From the NCBI GenBank assembly GCA_017960525.1, contig JAGCZA010000007.1, positions 1 through 64,000 on the forward strand: a stretch of 64,000 nt of DNA, written 5' to 3'. This document shows, in pieces, positions 32,378 through 41,800 of the stretch. Under the pieces are notes generated by a model. It was not told where the DNA came from. It did not search any database and saw only the letters and a program-made list of their open reading frames with translations. The translations under genes and the position numbers were made by a program. The first letter of the stretch is position 1. The number at the start of each line of letters is the position of its first letter. This stretch comes from Prevotella sp. (GTDB lineage Bacteria > Bacteroidota > Bacteroidia > Bacteroidales > Bacteroidaceae).

Positions 32378-32962
32378 ATGGCAAACAGTCAATCATTCGT
32401 AGGTTCCAAAATCAAGGGAATCAGGGAAACAAAAAACCTTTCCGTAGAGGAAGTTGCAGAACGCAGCGGCCTCTCCATTGAGCAAATCAACTCTATTGAA
32501 AACGAGCAGAACCTGCCGTCGCTGGGGCCGCTCATCAAGATTGCACGTGCGCTGGGCGTCAGGCTGGGCACCTTCCTCGACGACAACGACGGGCTGGGAC
32601 CCGTGGTGTGCCGTGCGGCCGACCGTGAGAGCCAGAGTACCATCAGTTTCAGCAACGGTGCCACCGATGCCCGCAAGCACATGGAGTACCACCCGCTGGC
32701 GCAGCAGAAGACGGGTCGCCACATGGAGCCGTTCATCATCGACATCAACCCCAGTGAGGAGCATCATTACCAACTTTCCGACCACGAGGGCGAAGAGTTC
32801 ATCTACGTGATGGAAGGCCAGGTGGAGTTGGACTACGGCAAGGAGAAATATGTCCTGAACCCTGGCGACAGCATCTTCTACGACTCCATCGTAAAGCACC
32901 ATCTGCACGGTGCCCCCGGCAAAAGTGCCAAGATTCTCGCAGTAGTTTATATCCCGTTCTAA
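32378..32962 (+). CDS. XRE-family regulator with C-terminal cupin domain
   Basis: 194 residues. An HTH_3 domain at ~8-62 (IKGIRETKNLSVEEVAERSG then LSIEQINSIENEQNLPSLG) is followed by a cupin domain at ~120-190 (EGEEFIYVMEGQVELDYGKE; LNPGDSIFYDS). Such MerR/XRE-cupin regulators sense a small molecule in the cupin barrel. It sits 48 bp before an acyl-CoA synthetase gene; this pairing is common in Bacteroidota and suggests control of, or response to, a fatty or aromatic acid handled by that enzyme. Confidence 0.88.
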   Translation: MANSQSFVGSKIKGIRETKNLSVEEVAERSGLSIEQINSIENEQNLPSLGPLIKIARALGVRLGTFLDDNDGLGPVVCRAADRESQSTISFSNGATDARKHMEYHPLAQQKTGRHMEPFIIDINPSEEHHYQLSDHEGEEFIYVMEGQVELDYGKEKYVLNPGDSIFYDSIVKHHLHGAPGKSAKILAVVYIPF

Positions 32963-32967
32963 TTTGT

Positions 32968-33001
32968 CGTTATCACGTAATGACATTATAACGTAATAAC
33001 G
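32968..33001. repeat. 4 x 8-bp array / imperfect inverted repeat before the acyl-CoA synthetase gene
   Basis: Units TTATCACG, TAATGACA, TTATAACG, TAATAACG (32970-33001). CGTTATCACGT (32968-32978) can pair with ACGTAATAACG (32991-33001) with one mismatch, ten bases before the ATG. Confidence 0.7.
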
Positions 33002-33010
33002 AAAGAAAAC

Positions 33011-34744
33011 ATGGAAACAAAAAATGTGAAATTAGATATGGCAGGCAGGCCACTGCCTGACAGGACATATCCTGCCGAGACGGGTTCGGCTGGTTACACC
33101 CTCTCTGAGCGCACTTTGGGCCAATGGCTCGAGCATTGGGCTGAGACAACCCCAGACAAGGAATATATTGTCTATAGCGACCGCAATCTGCGCTTCACTT
33201 GGAGCCAGTTCAACGAGCGCGTGGACAATCTGGCCAAGGGCCTGCTGGCCATCGGCGTGAAGAAAGGCTCAAACGTGGGAATCTGGGCCACCAATGTGCC
33301 CGACTGGCTGACGTTCCTCTATGCCACGGCCAAGATTGGTGCCGTGCTCGTCACGGTGAACACCAACTACAAGCAGGCCGAACTGGAATACCTCTGCAAG
33401 GACTCCGATATGCACACGCTGTGCATCACCGACGGCACATGGGAGTGCGACTATGTCGATATGACCTACAAAATGCTGCCGGAACTGCGTGAATGTGAGC
33501 GTGGACACCTCAACAGCGAGCGCTTCCCTTATCTGAAGAACGTGGTGTTCATCGGAATGGAGAAATACCGGGGTATGTACAACACCGCCGAGTTGCTGCT
33601 GCTGGGCCAGAACATTGAGGACGAGGAGTTGCAGGAGGCCAAGAGCCACGTCGGCTGCCACGATGTGTGCAATATGCAGTACACCAGCGGTACCACTGGC
33701 TTCCCCAAGGGCGTCATGCTGACCCACTTTAATATCGCCAACGACGGCTACTTCACCGGCGAGAATATGGGCTTCACCCAGGACGACAAACTTTGTGTCT
33801 GCGTCCCGCTGTTTCATTGCTTCGGCGTGGTGCTCGCAACGATGAACTGCCTCACCCACGGCTGTACCGAGGTGATGGTCGAGAAGTTCGACCCGCTTGT
33901 GGTGCTCGCCTCTATCCATAAGGAGCGGTGCACCGCTGTCTATGGGGTGCCCACTATGTTTATCGCCGAACTCGACCATCCGATGTTCCCTATGTTCGAT
34001 ATGTCGTGCCTCCGCACGGGCATTATGGCAGGCAGCCTCTGCCCTGTGGAGTTGATGAAGCGCGTGTCGGAGAAGATGTTTATGACGATAACCTCTGTAT
34101 ATGGACTCACAGAGTCGTCGCCGGGTATGACGCAGACCTGCCTGAACGACACCTTCGAGCAGCGTTGCACCACCGTGGGCCGCGACTTCCCCTTCGTGGA
34201 AGTGAAGGTGCTCGACCCAGAGACCGGCAAGGAGTGCCCCGTCGGCGTGCAGGGCGAGATGTGCTGCCGAGGCTTCAACGTGATGAAGGGCTACTACAAG
34301 AACCCGCAGGCCACCGCAGAGGTCATCGACGAGAACGGGTTCCTGCACTCAGGCGACCTGGGCGTGAAGGACGAGCAGGGCTTCTACAAGATCACGGGCC
34401 GCATCAAGGATATGATTATCCGTGGCGGCGAAAACGTCTATCCGCGTGAGATTGAAGAGTTCCTCTACCAGATGCCAGGCATCAAGGACGTGCAGGTGGC
34501 TGCCGTTCCTTCGCGCAAATACGGCGAAGAAGTGGGAGCATTCATCATCCTGCAGCCTGGTGTGAAGATGGAGCCGGAGGACGTGCGCGACTTCTGCAAA
34601 GGCAAGATTGCCCGCTACAAGACACCTAAGTACGTCTTCTTTATCGACCAGTTCCCGCTTACTGGCTCCGGCAAAATCCAGAAGTTCAAATTGAAGGAAA
34701 TGAGCCTCCAGCTCTGCGAAAAGATGGGCATAGAGGTCATCTGA
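33011..34744 (+). CDS. Acyl-CoA synthetase (AMP-forming), long/medium-chain type
   Basis: 577 residues, ANL superfamily. The adenylate-forming signature [16 protein letters not shown] is near residue 223; [13 protein letters not shown] near 365; the hinge and C-domain motifs [20 protein letters not shown] near 465; the catalytic Lys is in [11 protein letters not shown] near the end. It activates a carboxylic acid to acyl-CoA in the cytoplasm via an acyl-adenylate. Chain length cannot be told. Downstream partner of the HTH-cupin gene; a strong terminator follows. Confidence 0.9.
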   Translation: METKNVKLDMAGRPLPDRTYPAETGSAGYTLSERTLGQWLEHWAETTPDKEYIVYSDRNLRFTWSQFNERVDNLAKGLLAIGVKKGSNVGIWATNVPDWLTFLYATAKIGAVLVTVNTNYKQAELEYLCKDSDMHTLCITDGTWECDYVDMTYKMLPELRECERGHLNSERFPYLKNVVFIGMEKYRGMYNTAELLLLGQNIEDEELQEAKSHVGCHDVCNMQYTSGTTGFPKGVMLTHFNIANDGYFTGENMGFTQDDKLCVCVPLFHCFGVVLATMNCLTHGCTEVMVEKFDPLVVLASIHKERCTAVYGVPTMFIAELDHPMFPMFDMSCLRTGIMAGSLCPVELMKRVSEKMFMTITSVYGLTESSPGMTQTCLNDTFEQRCTTVGRDFPFVEVKVLDPETGKECPVGVQGEMCCRGFNVMKGYYKNPQATAEVIDENGFLHSGDLGVKDEQGFYKITGRIKDMIIRGGENVYPREIEEFLYQMPGIKDVQVAAVPSRKYGEEVGAFIILQPGVKMEPEDVRDFCKGKIARYKTPKYVFFIDQFPLTGSGKIQKFKLKEMSLQLCEKMGIEVI

Positions 34745-34771
34745 AAGACCTGATAATGAAGACAATTGACA

Positions 34772-34796
34772 AGCCCTCGCCGTGACGGCGAGGGCT
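34772..34796. terminator. Terminator between acyl-CoA synthetase and convergent LRR gene
   Basis: AGCCCTCGCCGT and ACGGCGAGGGCT form a GC-rich hairpin followed by ATTTATAT. It can serve both convergent genes. Confidence 0.8.
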
Positions 34797-34832
34797 ATTT
34801 ATATAAGAATGATTGTGAACCGTTCCCGTTGC

Positions 34833-36101
34833 TCACTTCACAACGATTTTCTTCGTGGTGCCGTCATTCATCTTGACGATGTTGACACCTCGCTGGGGCT
34901 GGCTTGTGCGACGACCATTCAGGTCGAAGTACTCTGCAAGCACAGGCAGTTGCTTAACCATCGGCGAGTTGATTCCTGTAGGAGTAATAGCTACAATATT
35001 GTAGAACCCACTCCAAGGAGCCGTTGTCCGATATGCTTCCAGGCTGGCTTCAGGAACATGCAGCGTTGAACGTTGAAGATTGAAGGTCGTGAAAGTCTCT
35101 TCATCCGTCTCAGGAATGGTTGTCGCCCTGCAAGTCACATCAACCGTAGCGCGTTTGGAAAATAATCTTTTCCCGATTTTGCTAACAGTACTGCTGATAT
35201 CCAACTTTGAACAGCCATTGAAAGCATAGTCACCGATGGTGGTCACGCCCTCTCCTATAATATAATCGTTAACCCGATTGCCGAACAGTTTTCCTAAAGA
35301 AGTCTCTTCGCTATAGTTTTGTGAGACTATCTCGTCACTGGTGAGTTCAACCTGTGACAAATGGAAACACTCGTCGAACACACTCTCATTGATGTTTCCC
35401 AAAACACTGCCGATGGAAAGAAAAGTAAGACTTTGGCACTGCTTGAAGGCATAGTCCCCAATCGTCACCACACCATCACCGATGACAGCAGAGGCAAGGT
35501 CCAAACATTCCTCGAAAGCATATTCCCCAATAGTCGTCACGCTATTGGGAATGATGACGGAGGTAAGTTTGCATCCTTGGAAAGCGAAATCTCCTATGCT
35601 CGTCACACTATTGCCGATAGTGACGGAGGCCAGTTGATGACAAAAACGGAATGCCTGCTTTCCAATACTTGTTACACCATCGCCAATCCAGACAGAGGCA
35701 AGGTTCGAACAATCCCCAAAAGCAAACGACCCGATAGTCGTTATGCTATTAGGAATCGTTATGGACGTTATACCACTTCCGCTGAACGCTCCATCGACAA
35801 TGGTTGTCACACCATTTGGAATCATAACAGATGTTACGCCCCAGCAACCGGAGAACGCTCTTTCAATACTCGTCACTTTCAGGGTATGCCCGCCAACTGT
35901 CACCTCCTCGGGAATGTTTATTGTTCCCCAATACTTGTTAAGCCCATTTGTAACCTCCAGTTCCGTACCATCGTTGATATAGTTGTAGTAAATCGTCACA
36001 CCATCGGCATTGGGAACCTCGATGTCATAGGCTGAAGCACCTTTGCTAATCATACACAACGGCAAGAAAAGCAGCAAGCGTAAAAAAATCTTTTTCATCA
36101 T
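34833..36101 (-). CDS. BspA-like LRR protein with C-terminal sorting-type tail, exported
   Basis: 422 residues. Signal peptide MMKKIFLRLLLFLPLCMISK, cleavage near GASA-YD. A short N-terminal segment (GVTIYYNYINDGTELEVTNG) is followed by about nine LRR_5/BspA repeats ('IPNSVTTIG.YAF..C..L.S..IG'). The tail YFDLNGRRTSQPQRGVNIVK then MNDGTTKKIVVK is of the sorting type. Surface adhesin-like; ligand unknown. It is preceded by a long, highly structured leader (36150-36354). Confidence 0.86.
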   Translation of the reverse strand: MMKKIFLRLLLFLPLCMISKGASAYDIEVPNADGVTIYYNYINDGTELEVTNGLNKYWGTINIPEEVTVGGHTLKVTSIERAFSGCWGVTSVMIPNGVTTIVDGAFSGSGITSITIPNSITTIGSFAFGDCSNLASVWIGDGVTSIGKQAFRFCHQLASVTIGNSVTSIGDFAFQGCKLTSVIIPNSVTTIGEYAFEECLDLASAVIGDGVVTIGDYAFKQCQSLTFLSIGSVLGNINESVFDECFHLSQVELTSDEIVSQNYSEETSLGKLFGNRVNDYIIGEGVTTIGDYAFNGCSKLDISSTVSKIGKRLFSKRATVDVTCRATTIPETDEETFTTFNLQRSTLHVPEASLEAYRTTAPWSGFYNIVAITPTGINSPMVKQLPVLAEYFDLNGRRTSQPQRGVNIVKMNDGTTKKIVVK

Positions 36102-36149
36102 TTTATAAGTTTTAGTTCGTTATTTATAATTAATTAGACCGTTCGTTTT

Positions 36150-36354
36150 ACCCTCATGGGCTTGCAAACGGGGCACAAAAAGTGCAGACCCGCCATACTC
36201 CTCACAGGTCTGCTACAACCTCTAATATCCTATGGAGAAGCCTGCACTTGATAGGTGCAACTCCAGTGGATATTAGGTTTCGCTCTATTTCTTCTCTAAT
36301 GAGGTAGCAGTTCGTGAGGAGAGTGAGCAAAAAGTCGTGTCTCCAAGGAAACAC
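36150..36354 (-). ncRNA. Candidate structured RNA or long 5' leader upstream of the LRR gene
   Basis: Read on the minus strand, nested complementary segments form one long irregular hairpin: plus GTGAGGAG 36314-36321 with CTCCTCAC 36198-36205; GTAGCAG 36304-36310 with CTGCTAC 36210-36216; GGATATTAG 36268-36276 with CTAATATCC 36222-36230; CTCCA 36261-36265 with TGGAG 36233-36237; GTGC 36255-36258 with GCAC 36244-36247. There is no ORF. Its own promoter is at 36359-36389. It could be an independent 6S-like or regulatory RNA, or a leader controlling the LRR gene whose start is at 36101. The rest of the 427-bp gap holds a T-rich stretch and the SusD terminator. Confidence 0.55.
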
Positions 36355-36358
36355 ATTG

Positions 36359-36389
36359 CAAAGGTACAAAGTTTTTTCAAACCACCAAA
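36359..36389 (-). promoter_or_regulatory. Promoter of the structured RNA / LRR leader
   Basis: Minus strand TTTG (plus 36386-36389), 19-nt spacer, TACCTTTG (plus 36359-36366), about 260 nt before the LRR start codon. Confidence 0.75.
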
Positions 36390-36502
36390 GGTTTTAGCAA
36401 AAAAACTACACTTTACCTAAAAACTACGCCCCTTATCAACGTCAACGTCAAGGAGGAGCGCAGTTTTATAGTTTGCCGGATGGCTATTGAGACCTCCACC
36501 GA

Positions 36503-36520
36503 CCCCTCTTGTAGGAGGGG
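36503..36520 (-). terminator. Hairpin just after the SusD stop codon
   Basis: CCCCTC and GAGGGG with a 6-nt loop, 9 bp after the susD-like stop. No T-run; weak terminator call. Confidence 0.4.
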
Positions 36521-36528
36521 GAGGAAGA

Positions 36529-38775
36529 TTACTCGGCCAAGGGGTCGAAGGTTCCGTCGGTGCCGTGGCTGTAGTCGTGCCAGCCGACGGTCTGCAGGAG
36601 CGTCGGGTTGGTCTGCATAGCACTCTGCTTTAAACCGATGAAGTAGTACTGGGGCAGGAAATTGATGCCCTTCGTCTCGTCGTTGGTGTCGGCATTCACG
36701 TCCTTGCGCTTCAGGTAGGCAGTGTAGAAGTCGGCCAAGTCCATAGCCTCGTTGCTACCGTACTCCTCGGCATTGTCGTCGTAGGTGAGACCCTCGCTAA
36801 GTGTGAGAGCCTTCGGTCGCTTCTCCAGCACGGGGTCGGCCCCGTTGTTCTGGTCGGCCTGGGCGCGGGTGAAGATGACAATCTCGTGGCGGCGCTGGCC
36901 GTTGAGCGGTGTGAAGCCCAGATAGGTGCAAGTGTTACCGCCGAAGCCGGTAATGTGCCACGATGCAGGCTCACCATCGAAGGTGCCCGTGCCGCCGTCG
37001 AAGAGCATCCATCGGCGCATATCGTCGAAAGCCTTGCCTTCGTAGGCCAGTTCCACGCGGCGCTCGTAAAGCACGGCGGCCAGCATCTTCTCACGTGAGG
37101 AAGTGATGTCGACGGGCAAACCGTAGTTCTGCTCGGCGGTGTAGCCCACACGGGCGCGAATCTGCTGCAGGGCTTGCAGGGCCTCGTCCAGATGGCCTGC
37201 GCCAGCGGCTGCCTCGGCAAACTGGAGGAGCACTTCGGCGTAGCGCATCCAGATGAGCGGTGCGGCGCTCTGCTGGAAGCCCTTCGGCGTGGAGGCGCTG
37301 ACGCTGAAGCGGTAGAGGGGCGAGGAACTGAGGTTGCCGTCGTCGCTGCGCTTGCGGATGTAGACGGCGCTGTTCTTCTGGGCCATCAGGTCGGCAGTAT
37401 AGCCGTTTGACGTGCTGGTCATACGGTCGGCTTCGTCCTGCGAGGCATACCAGGTGTAACTCCACAACTGGTAGTTGGTGCCTGAGCCGCTGTACTGATG
37501 GGGGAAGTAGGCATAGACGTATTTCTTGCCAACGTCATCATACGAGTTGAGGTCGTTGCCGTTGGTGTCGAACTTCCACTCCACGCCAGGGAAGGCGAAA
37601 GTGCGGTAGAAGCGGGGGTCGCGGTTGAGCCAGAAGCAGAGTTGGTCGTAGTGTATTTTGCTCTTGCCAGGCTGCAGGCCGTCGGACATAGGGAAGAGGT
37701 CGACCATCTCTGCCGTGGGGTGCAGTCCGCCGTTGCCGTTAGCATTGACGGGACGGAGATTGTGCTCCCAGTAGTTCCACTTGTCGTAGTTGGCGGTCTC
37801 CACCTTGTCGCGGTTGTTGTAGAGCGTGGCAAGCACGGTCTCGCCCACGGAGCCGTCGCTACCGTCGTTGGCGAGGAACATCTTTGCCCAGTTCAGGGCG
37901 TTCTCCGTGCCACCGTTAGCAGTGTATGCCAGACCGACGCCACCCTCGTTGAGCAGTTCCAGCGCCTTTTTGTTGGTGACGTATGCAGAATCCCAGCGGA
38001 CAGTTTCATCAGCACGGTTGAAGAGCGGCGAGGCGTAGAACAGTTGCACCTGACCCTTCAGGGCTTCTGCGGCACCGGCTGTGATGCGACCGTAGTCAGC
38101 CGAACCCCAGGACTTGGGCAGCCTGTCAGCAGCCATCTGGAGGTCTTTGCAGATGAACTGGATACAGTCCTTGGCTGGTGAGCGCGGCACAATCTTGTCG
38201 CTGCCGTCGCCATCGCCGATGATGGGATCCTGTGGGTGGTCAATGATAGGTACACCGCCGTAGAGTTTGACGAGCGACCAGTAGCGATAGGCACGGAAGA
38301 AGTAGGCCTGGCCGAGCAGTTTGTCCTTCTCCTCCTGCGTCAGTTTGTCGCTGTTCTCCACGTGCTCGATGATGTCGTTGGCGTTGCGAATGTTGCCCCA
38401 AGGGCTGTCGCTCTTGTTGATGACGTAGAAGTAGTCGGTCACGTTGGTGTAGTCCAATTCCTGGTCGGGGTTGGTGAAGTCGGTGAAGCCGCCGTACTCC
38501 AGCGAGGTCTTCGACCAGACGTCGGGTGAGCCGGTCGGCGTGTAGGTGTTCTGTCCGTTGGAGCCGTTGCCGTCGCCCTGGCAGGCCTGTGGCAGCAGTT
38601 CGCGGTAAAGGGTGTTCACGCGGTCGAGTGCGCCGGCATAACTGCTATAGACCTTGTCCTCGGAGAAACTGCCATAGACGGTCATTTCGTCGAGGAAGTC
38701 ATCGCTACATCCAATAACCAATAAACAATAACCAATAACCGTTATTGCGCTGAATATTTTAGTTTTCATAATCAT
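36529..38775 (-). CDS. SusD/RagB-family outer-membrane glycan-binding lipoprotein
   Basis: 748 residues. Lipoprotein signal with Cys in CLLVIGC followed by SDDFLDE, the usual SusD beginning. Tetratricopeptide-like SusD regions include LLGQAYFFRAYRYWSLVKLY GGVP and the RagB C-terminal part with IWMRYAEVLLQFAEAAAGAG and YERRVELAYEGKAFDDMRRW. It caps the SusC transporter encoded 41 bp upstream and binds oligosaccharide. It is longer than the usual ~550 residues. ATG 38769 is an alternative start. The hydrophobic signal core (VIGYCLLVIG) is encoded by four 7-bp repeats, and an inverted array lies before the start codon. Confidence 0.92.
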   Translation of the reverse strand: MIMKTKIFSAITVIGYCLLVIGCSDDFLDEMTVYGSFSEDKVYSSYAGALDRVNTLYRELLPQACQGDGNGSNGQNTYTPTGSPDVWSKTSLEYGGFTDFTNPDQELDYTNVTDYFYVINKSDSPWGNIRNANDIIEHVENSDKLTQEEKDKLLGQAYFFRAYRYWSLVKLYGGVPIIDHPQDPIIGDGDGSDKIVPRSPAKDCIQFICKDLQMAADRLPKSWGSADYGRITAGAAEALKGQVQLFYASPLFNRADETVRWDSAYVTNKKALELLNEGGVGLAYTANGGTENALNWAKMFLANDGSDGSVGETVLATLYNNRDKVETANYDKWNYWEHNLRPVNANGNGGLHPTAEMVDLFPMSDGLQPGKSKIHYDQLCFWLNRDPRFYRTFAFPGVEWKFDTNGNDLNSYDDVGKKYVYAYFPHQYSGSGTNYQLWSYTWYASQDEADRMTSTSNGYTADLMAQKNSAVYIRKRSDDGNLSSSPLYRFSVSASTPKGFQQSAAPLIWMRYAEVLLQFAEAAAGAGHLDEALQALQQIRARVGYTAEQNYGLPVDITSSREKMLAAVLYERRVELAYEGKAFDDMRRWMLFDGGTGTFDGEPASWHITGFGGNTCTYLGFTPLNGQRRHEIVIFTRAQADQNNGADPVLEKRPKALTLSEGLTYDDNAEEYGSNEAMDLADFYTAYLKRKDVNADTNDETKGINFLPQYYFIGLKQSAMQTNPTLLQTVGWHDYSHGTDGTFDPLAE

Positions 38776-38813
38776 CTTTCTTAATGTTTATTGTTTCACG
38801 TTTATTGTTTATT
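38711..38813 (-). repeat. Inverted 4 x 7-bp arrays around the susD-like start codon
   Basis: CCAATAA-type heptads at 38711-38738 (third unit ACAATAA) encode the signal peptide core. GTTTATT-type heptads at 38786-38813 (second unit GTTTCAC) fill the gap between the SusC stop and the SusD start. In mRNA the two arrays are complementary over about 27 nt and enclose the start codon. Confidence 0.93.
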
Positions 38814-38816
38814 GCA

Positions 38817-41800
38817 TCAGAACGACACGTTGATACCGAAGGTCATCTTGCGGAGGTTGGGATAGCGTCCGTAGGTGCCGCCGTAACTGGCCCACGACTT
38901 TCCGGGGTACGGGTTGTAGAGGTAGAGGGCGTTCTGTATGGTGAAGTTCAGTCGGACGTTGCTCACGCCGATGGGCTTGAGCCAGTTCTTGGGCAGACTG
39001 TAAGCCAGCGAGACGTTGCGCAGGGTAACGTTGGCGGCATTGACAAGCCAGAAACTCGATGCCTGCTCGTTGATGCTGCTGTACTTCATATTGGGGTAGG
39101 CAGCCTCGGTATTGCGGGGCACGGTGACATTGCCGCTGGCGTCGTAGATGTCCTCGTAAACGAACATATCGCTCCAGAAGGAGGGCACATTCTGATACTC
39201 CAGGTCGTCAGCCGACTTGCGGAAGTCGGTCTGCACAATGTCGTAGGCACCCCAAGCAGCGGAAAGTTGGGCCGTCAATGAAAGGTCGCGCCACGAACCA
39301 CCGAAGTTCACGGTGAAGCCGTAGGGGTTGCTTGAGAACTTCGACAGTTGCACATAGTCGTTCTGGTTGATCTTGCCGTCAGGACCACCGTAGTTGCCCG
39401 TGCCGTCGTTGTCGCCATGCATGTCGGCATAGATAAGTGTGCCGGGGTGGACGTCGTCGATGGTCTTGCCGAAGTAGGTGGTGATGTTATTCTCAGTAAA
39501 GTATTCCTGAATCTCCTGGTAACTGCGGAACATACCGAGGCACTTCAGACCCCAGACGCCACGATCCATACGCTCGCCCTTGACCTGGCTGTCATATTCG
39601 GGCGTGGCGGGGAACGGGCCTTCCAGAATCTTGTTGTCGTTCCAGCCAGTGGAGAACTTGACCCAGTAGGTCCAGTCCTTGCCAATCTTGTCGCGCCAGC
39701 CCAGATTCAGTTCCCAGCCCCAGTTGTCCACGGCACCGTAGTTCTCGGGCGTGGCCTGCGTGCCCACGGTGGTGGGGAAGAATGACGTGCCAGTATAGGT
39801 CATAAACATATCGCGGCCACGGTCGTAGTAGTAGTTGAAGTCCACGGAAAGACGTCCGTCGAGGAAGCGCATATCGAGACCCACATTGGTCTTATAGTTC
39901 TTGTCCCAGTGTACGTTGGGATTCACGCCACGCACAGGCATAACCGAACCGGCGGAGACGGGGGTGTTGGTCGTCGACTGGCCGAAGACGGCACCCTTGT
40001 CGAGGTCGCGGTTATACTGCTGGCGCCAGAGGAAGGCCACGATGTTGTCGCGTCCGAGGTAACCCCAACTGGCACGAATCTTCAGGAAATTAAACCAGGG
40101 GAGGGACTTCTTGAACCACTCCTCTTCGCTGACCACCCAGCCGGCACTAACGCTGGGGAAGTAGCCCCAACGGTTTTCGGGGGCGAACTTCGAACCGTTA
40201 CCGTCGGCACGGAAGAGGAACTCCAGCAGATACTTGTCGGCGTAAGCGTAGTTGATACGAGCCACGTGCGAGAGCATACCGCCCACGCCACGGTTGAAAC
40301 TGGTGGCCTGGTCGCCAGTGGCCGACTTCGATTGTCCGTCGGTATAACTGACTGGGTCGGTGATTTCGCCCGTCAGGTCTTCCCACTCGTTCTCAGAGCG
40401 CTCCAGCGTATAGAGGGCACTCACGTCGTGTTGTCCAATCTTGCGGGCGTACTGCAGGGTGAAGTTCAACTGGTAGGAATCGTTACGCTGCATAGAACGC
40501 TGCAGCAGACTGCCATTGTTCAGCGTCAGCGTGGAGAGCGTGCTGGCATTGTACCAGTCGGCAGTATTCTGTCCGGCCCAAGTGTAGAGGTGCGGATAGT
40601 CGGCGTTGCGCTCCTGCAGTTGATAGACATCCATGAAAGTCTTCATGGTGTTGTTTTTAGAATTGTTGATGGTCTTCGAGTACGACACGCGGGCGGTGAG
40701 TCCCTTCAAAGGCTTGATGAAGCCAAGGTCGAAGGATAGGGCACCATTGATGGTCATATTGTTGGTCATATTGCGCACATAGTCGTCGCAACTTTGCACG
40801 GCCTCGAAGTTGTAGAGGCGGGTGTCGCTCGTGGGTATGACGTTCTGCATACCGGAGTAGACCAGCGGGTAGCCGTCAACCGAACTGGGCACGAAGGGCA
40901 GATGGGCCATCAGGTACTTGTAGTCGCCGTCGGTGCCTCCACCCTTGGCAATGATGGCATTATTCTTTTTGCCGTAGTCGCCGCTCACTTCGAGGGTGGC
41001 CTTTACATACTTGCCGATGTTGGTGTTCACGCCTGCACGGTAGTTCCAGCGGTCGTAGTCGAGTTTGCCGATATTACCGTCCTGGTTGAAATAGGAAACG
41101 TTGGCAAAATAGGTGGCGTTGTCGGAGCCGCCGCTCACGTTAATGCTGTGGCGGTGGGTCAGGGCGGCCCGCCATTCGTCGTCGAGCAGGTCGTAGTTCA
41201 GGTTCTTCATCTGCTCCAGTTCGTTCTGCTGGAAGAGCACGCGGGCATTGTCCACATAGTCCTTTGTGGCTGTGCCTGCGGCGGTGACTGCGTTCCACAC
41301 ACGGCCATAGTCGTAGGCCGACAGCATCTTTGGGGTGAAGATGGCATCGGTCCATCCGAGTTGTCCGTTATAAGAGATGCGTGCAGCCCCTGCCTTGCCC
41401 TTCTTCGTCTTGACGAGGATGACACCGTAGGCCGAGCGTGCGCCGTAGACGGCGGCGGCAGCGTCCTTCAGCACTGTGATGCTCTCCACCTCACTGATGT
41501 CGAGGTTGTTGAACGCCTCCTCGGTGGAGATGAAGTCGTCGATGACGTAGAGCGGCGAAGCATTGGGGTCGCCGCCATTGGTGGCTCCGGGGGTGTTCTG
41601 TGTGTTGGCCCCGGCGTTGCGGATTTGCAGCGAGGGGCTTTGTCCGGGACGGTAGGCTCCGGCGCCACGGCTGACGCTTACGCCATTGAACTGTCCGGCG
41701 AGGGCGTCGCCCAGGCTTCCTACAGAGAGGTCTTTCAGTTCGTCGGCGCTGATGGCCTCGACGGCACCAGTCACGTTCTTCATTTTCTGTGTGCCATAGC

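Noticed and set aside
37088-37104. CTTCTCACGTGAGGAAG palindrome with a CACGTG core
   Set aside because: Outer bases do not match parS and it lies inside the susD-like gene; chance palindrome.
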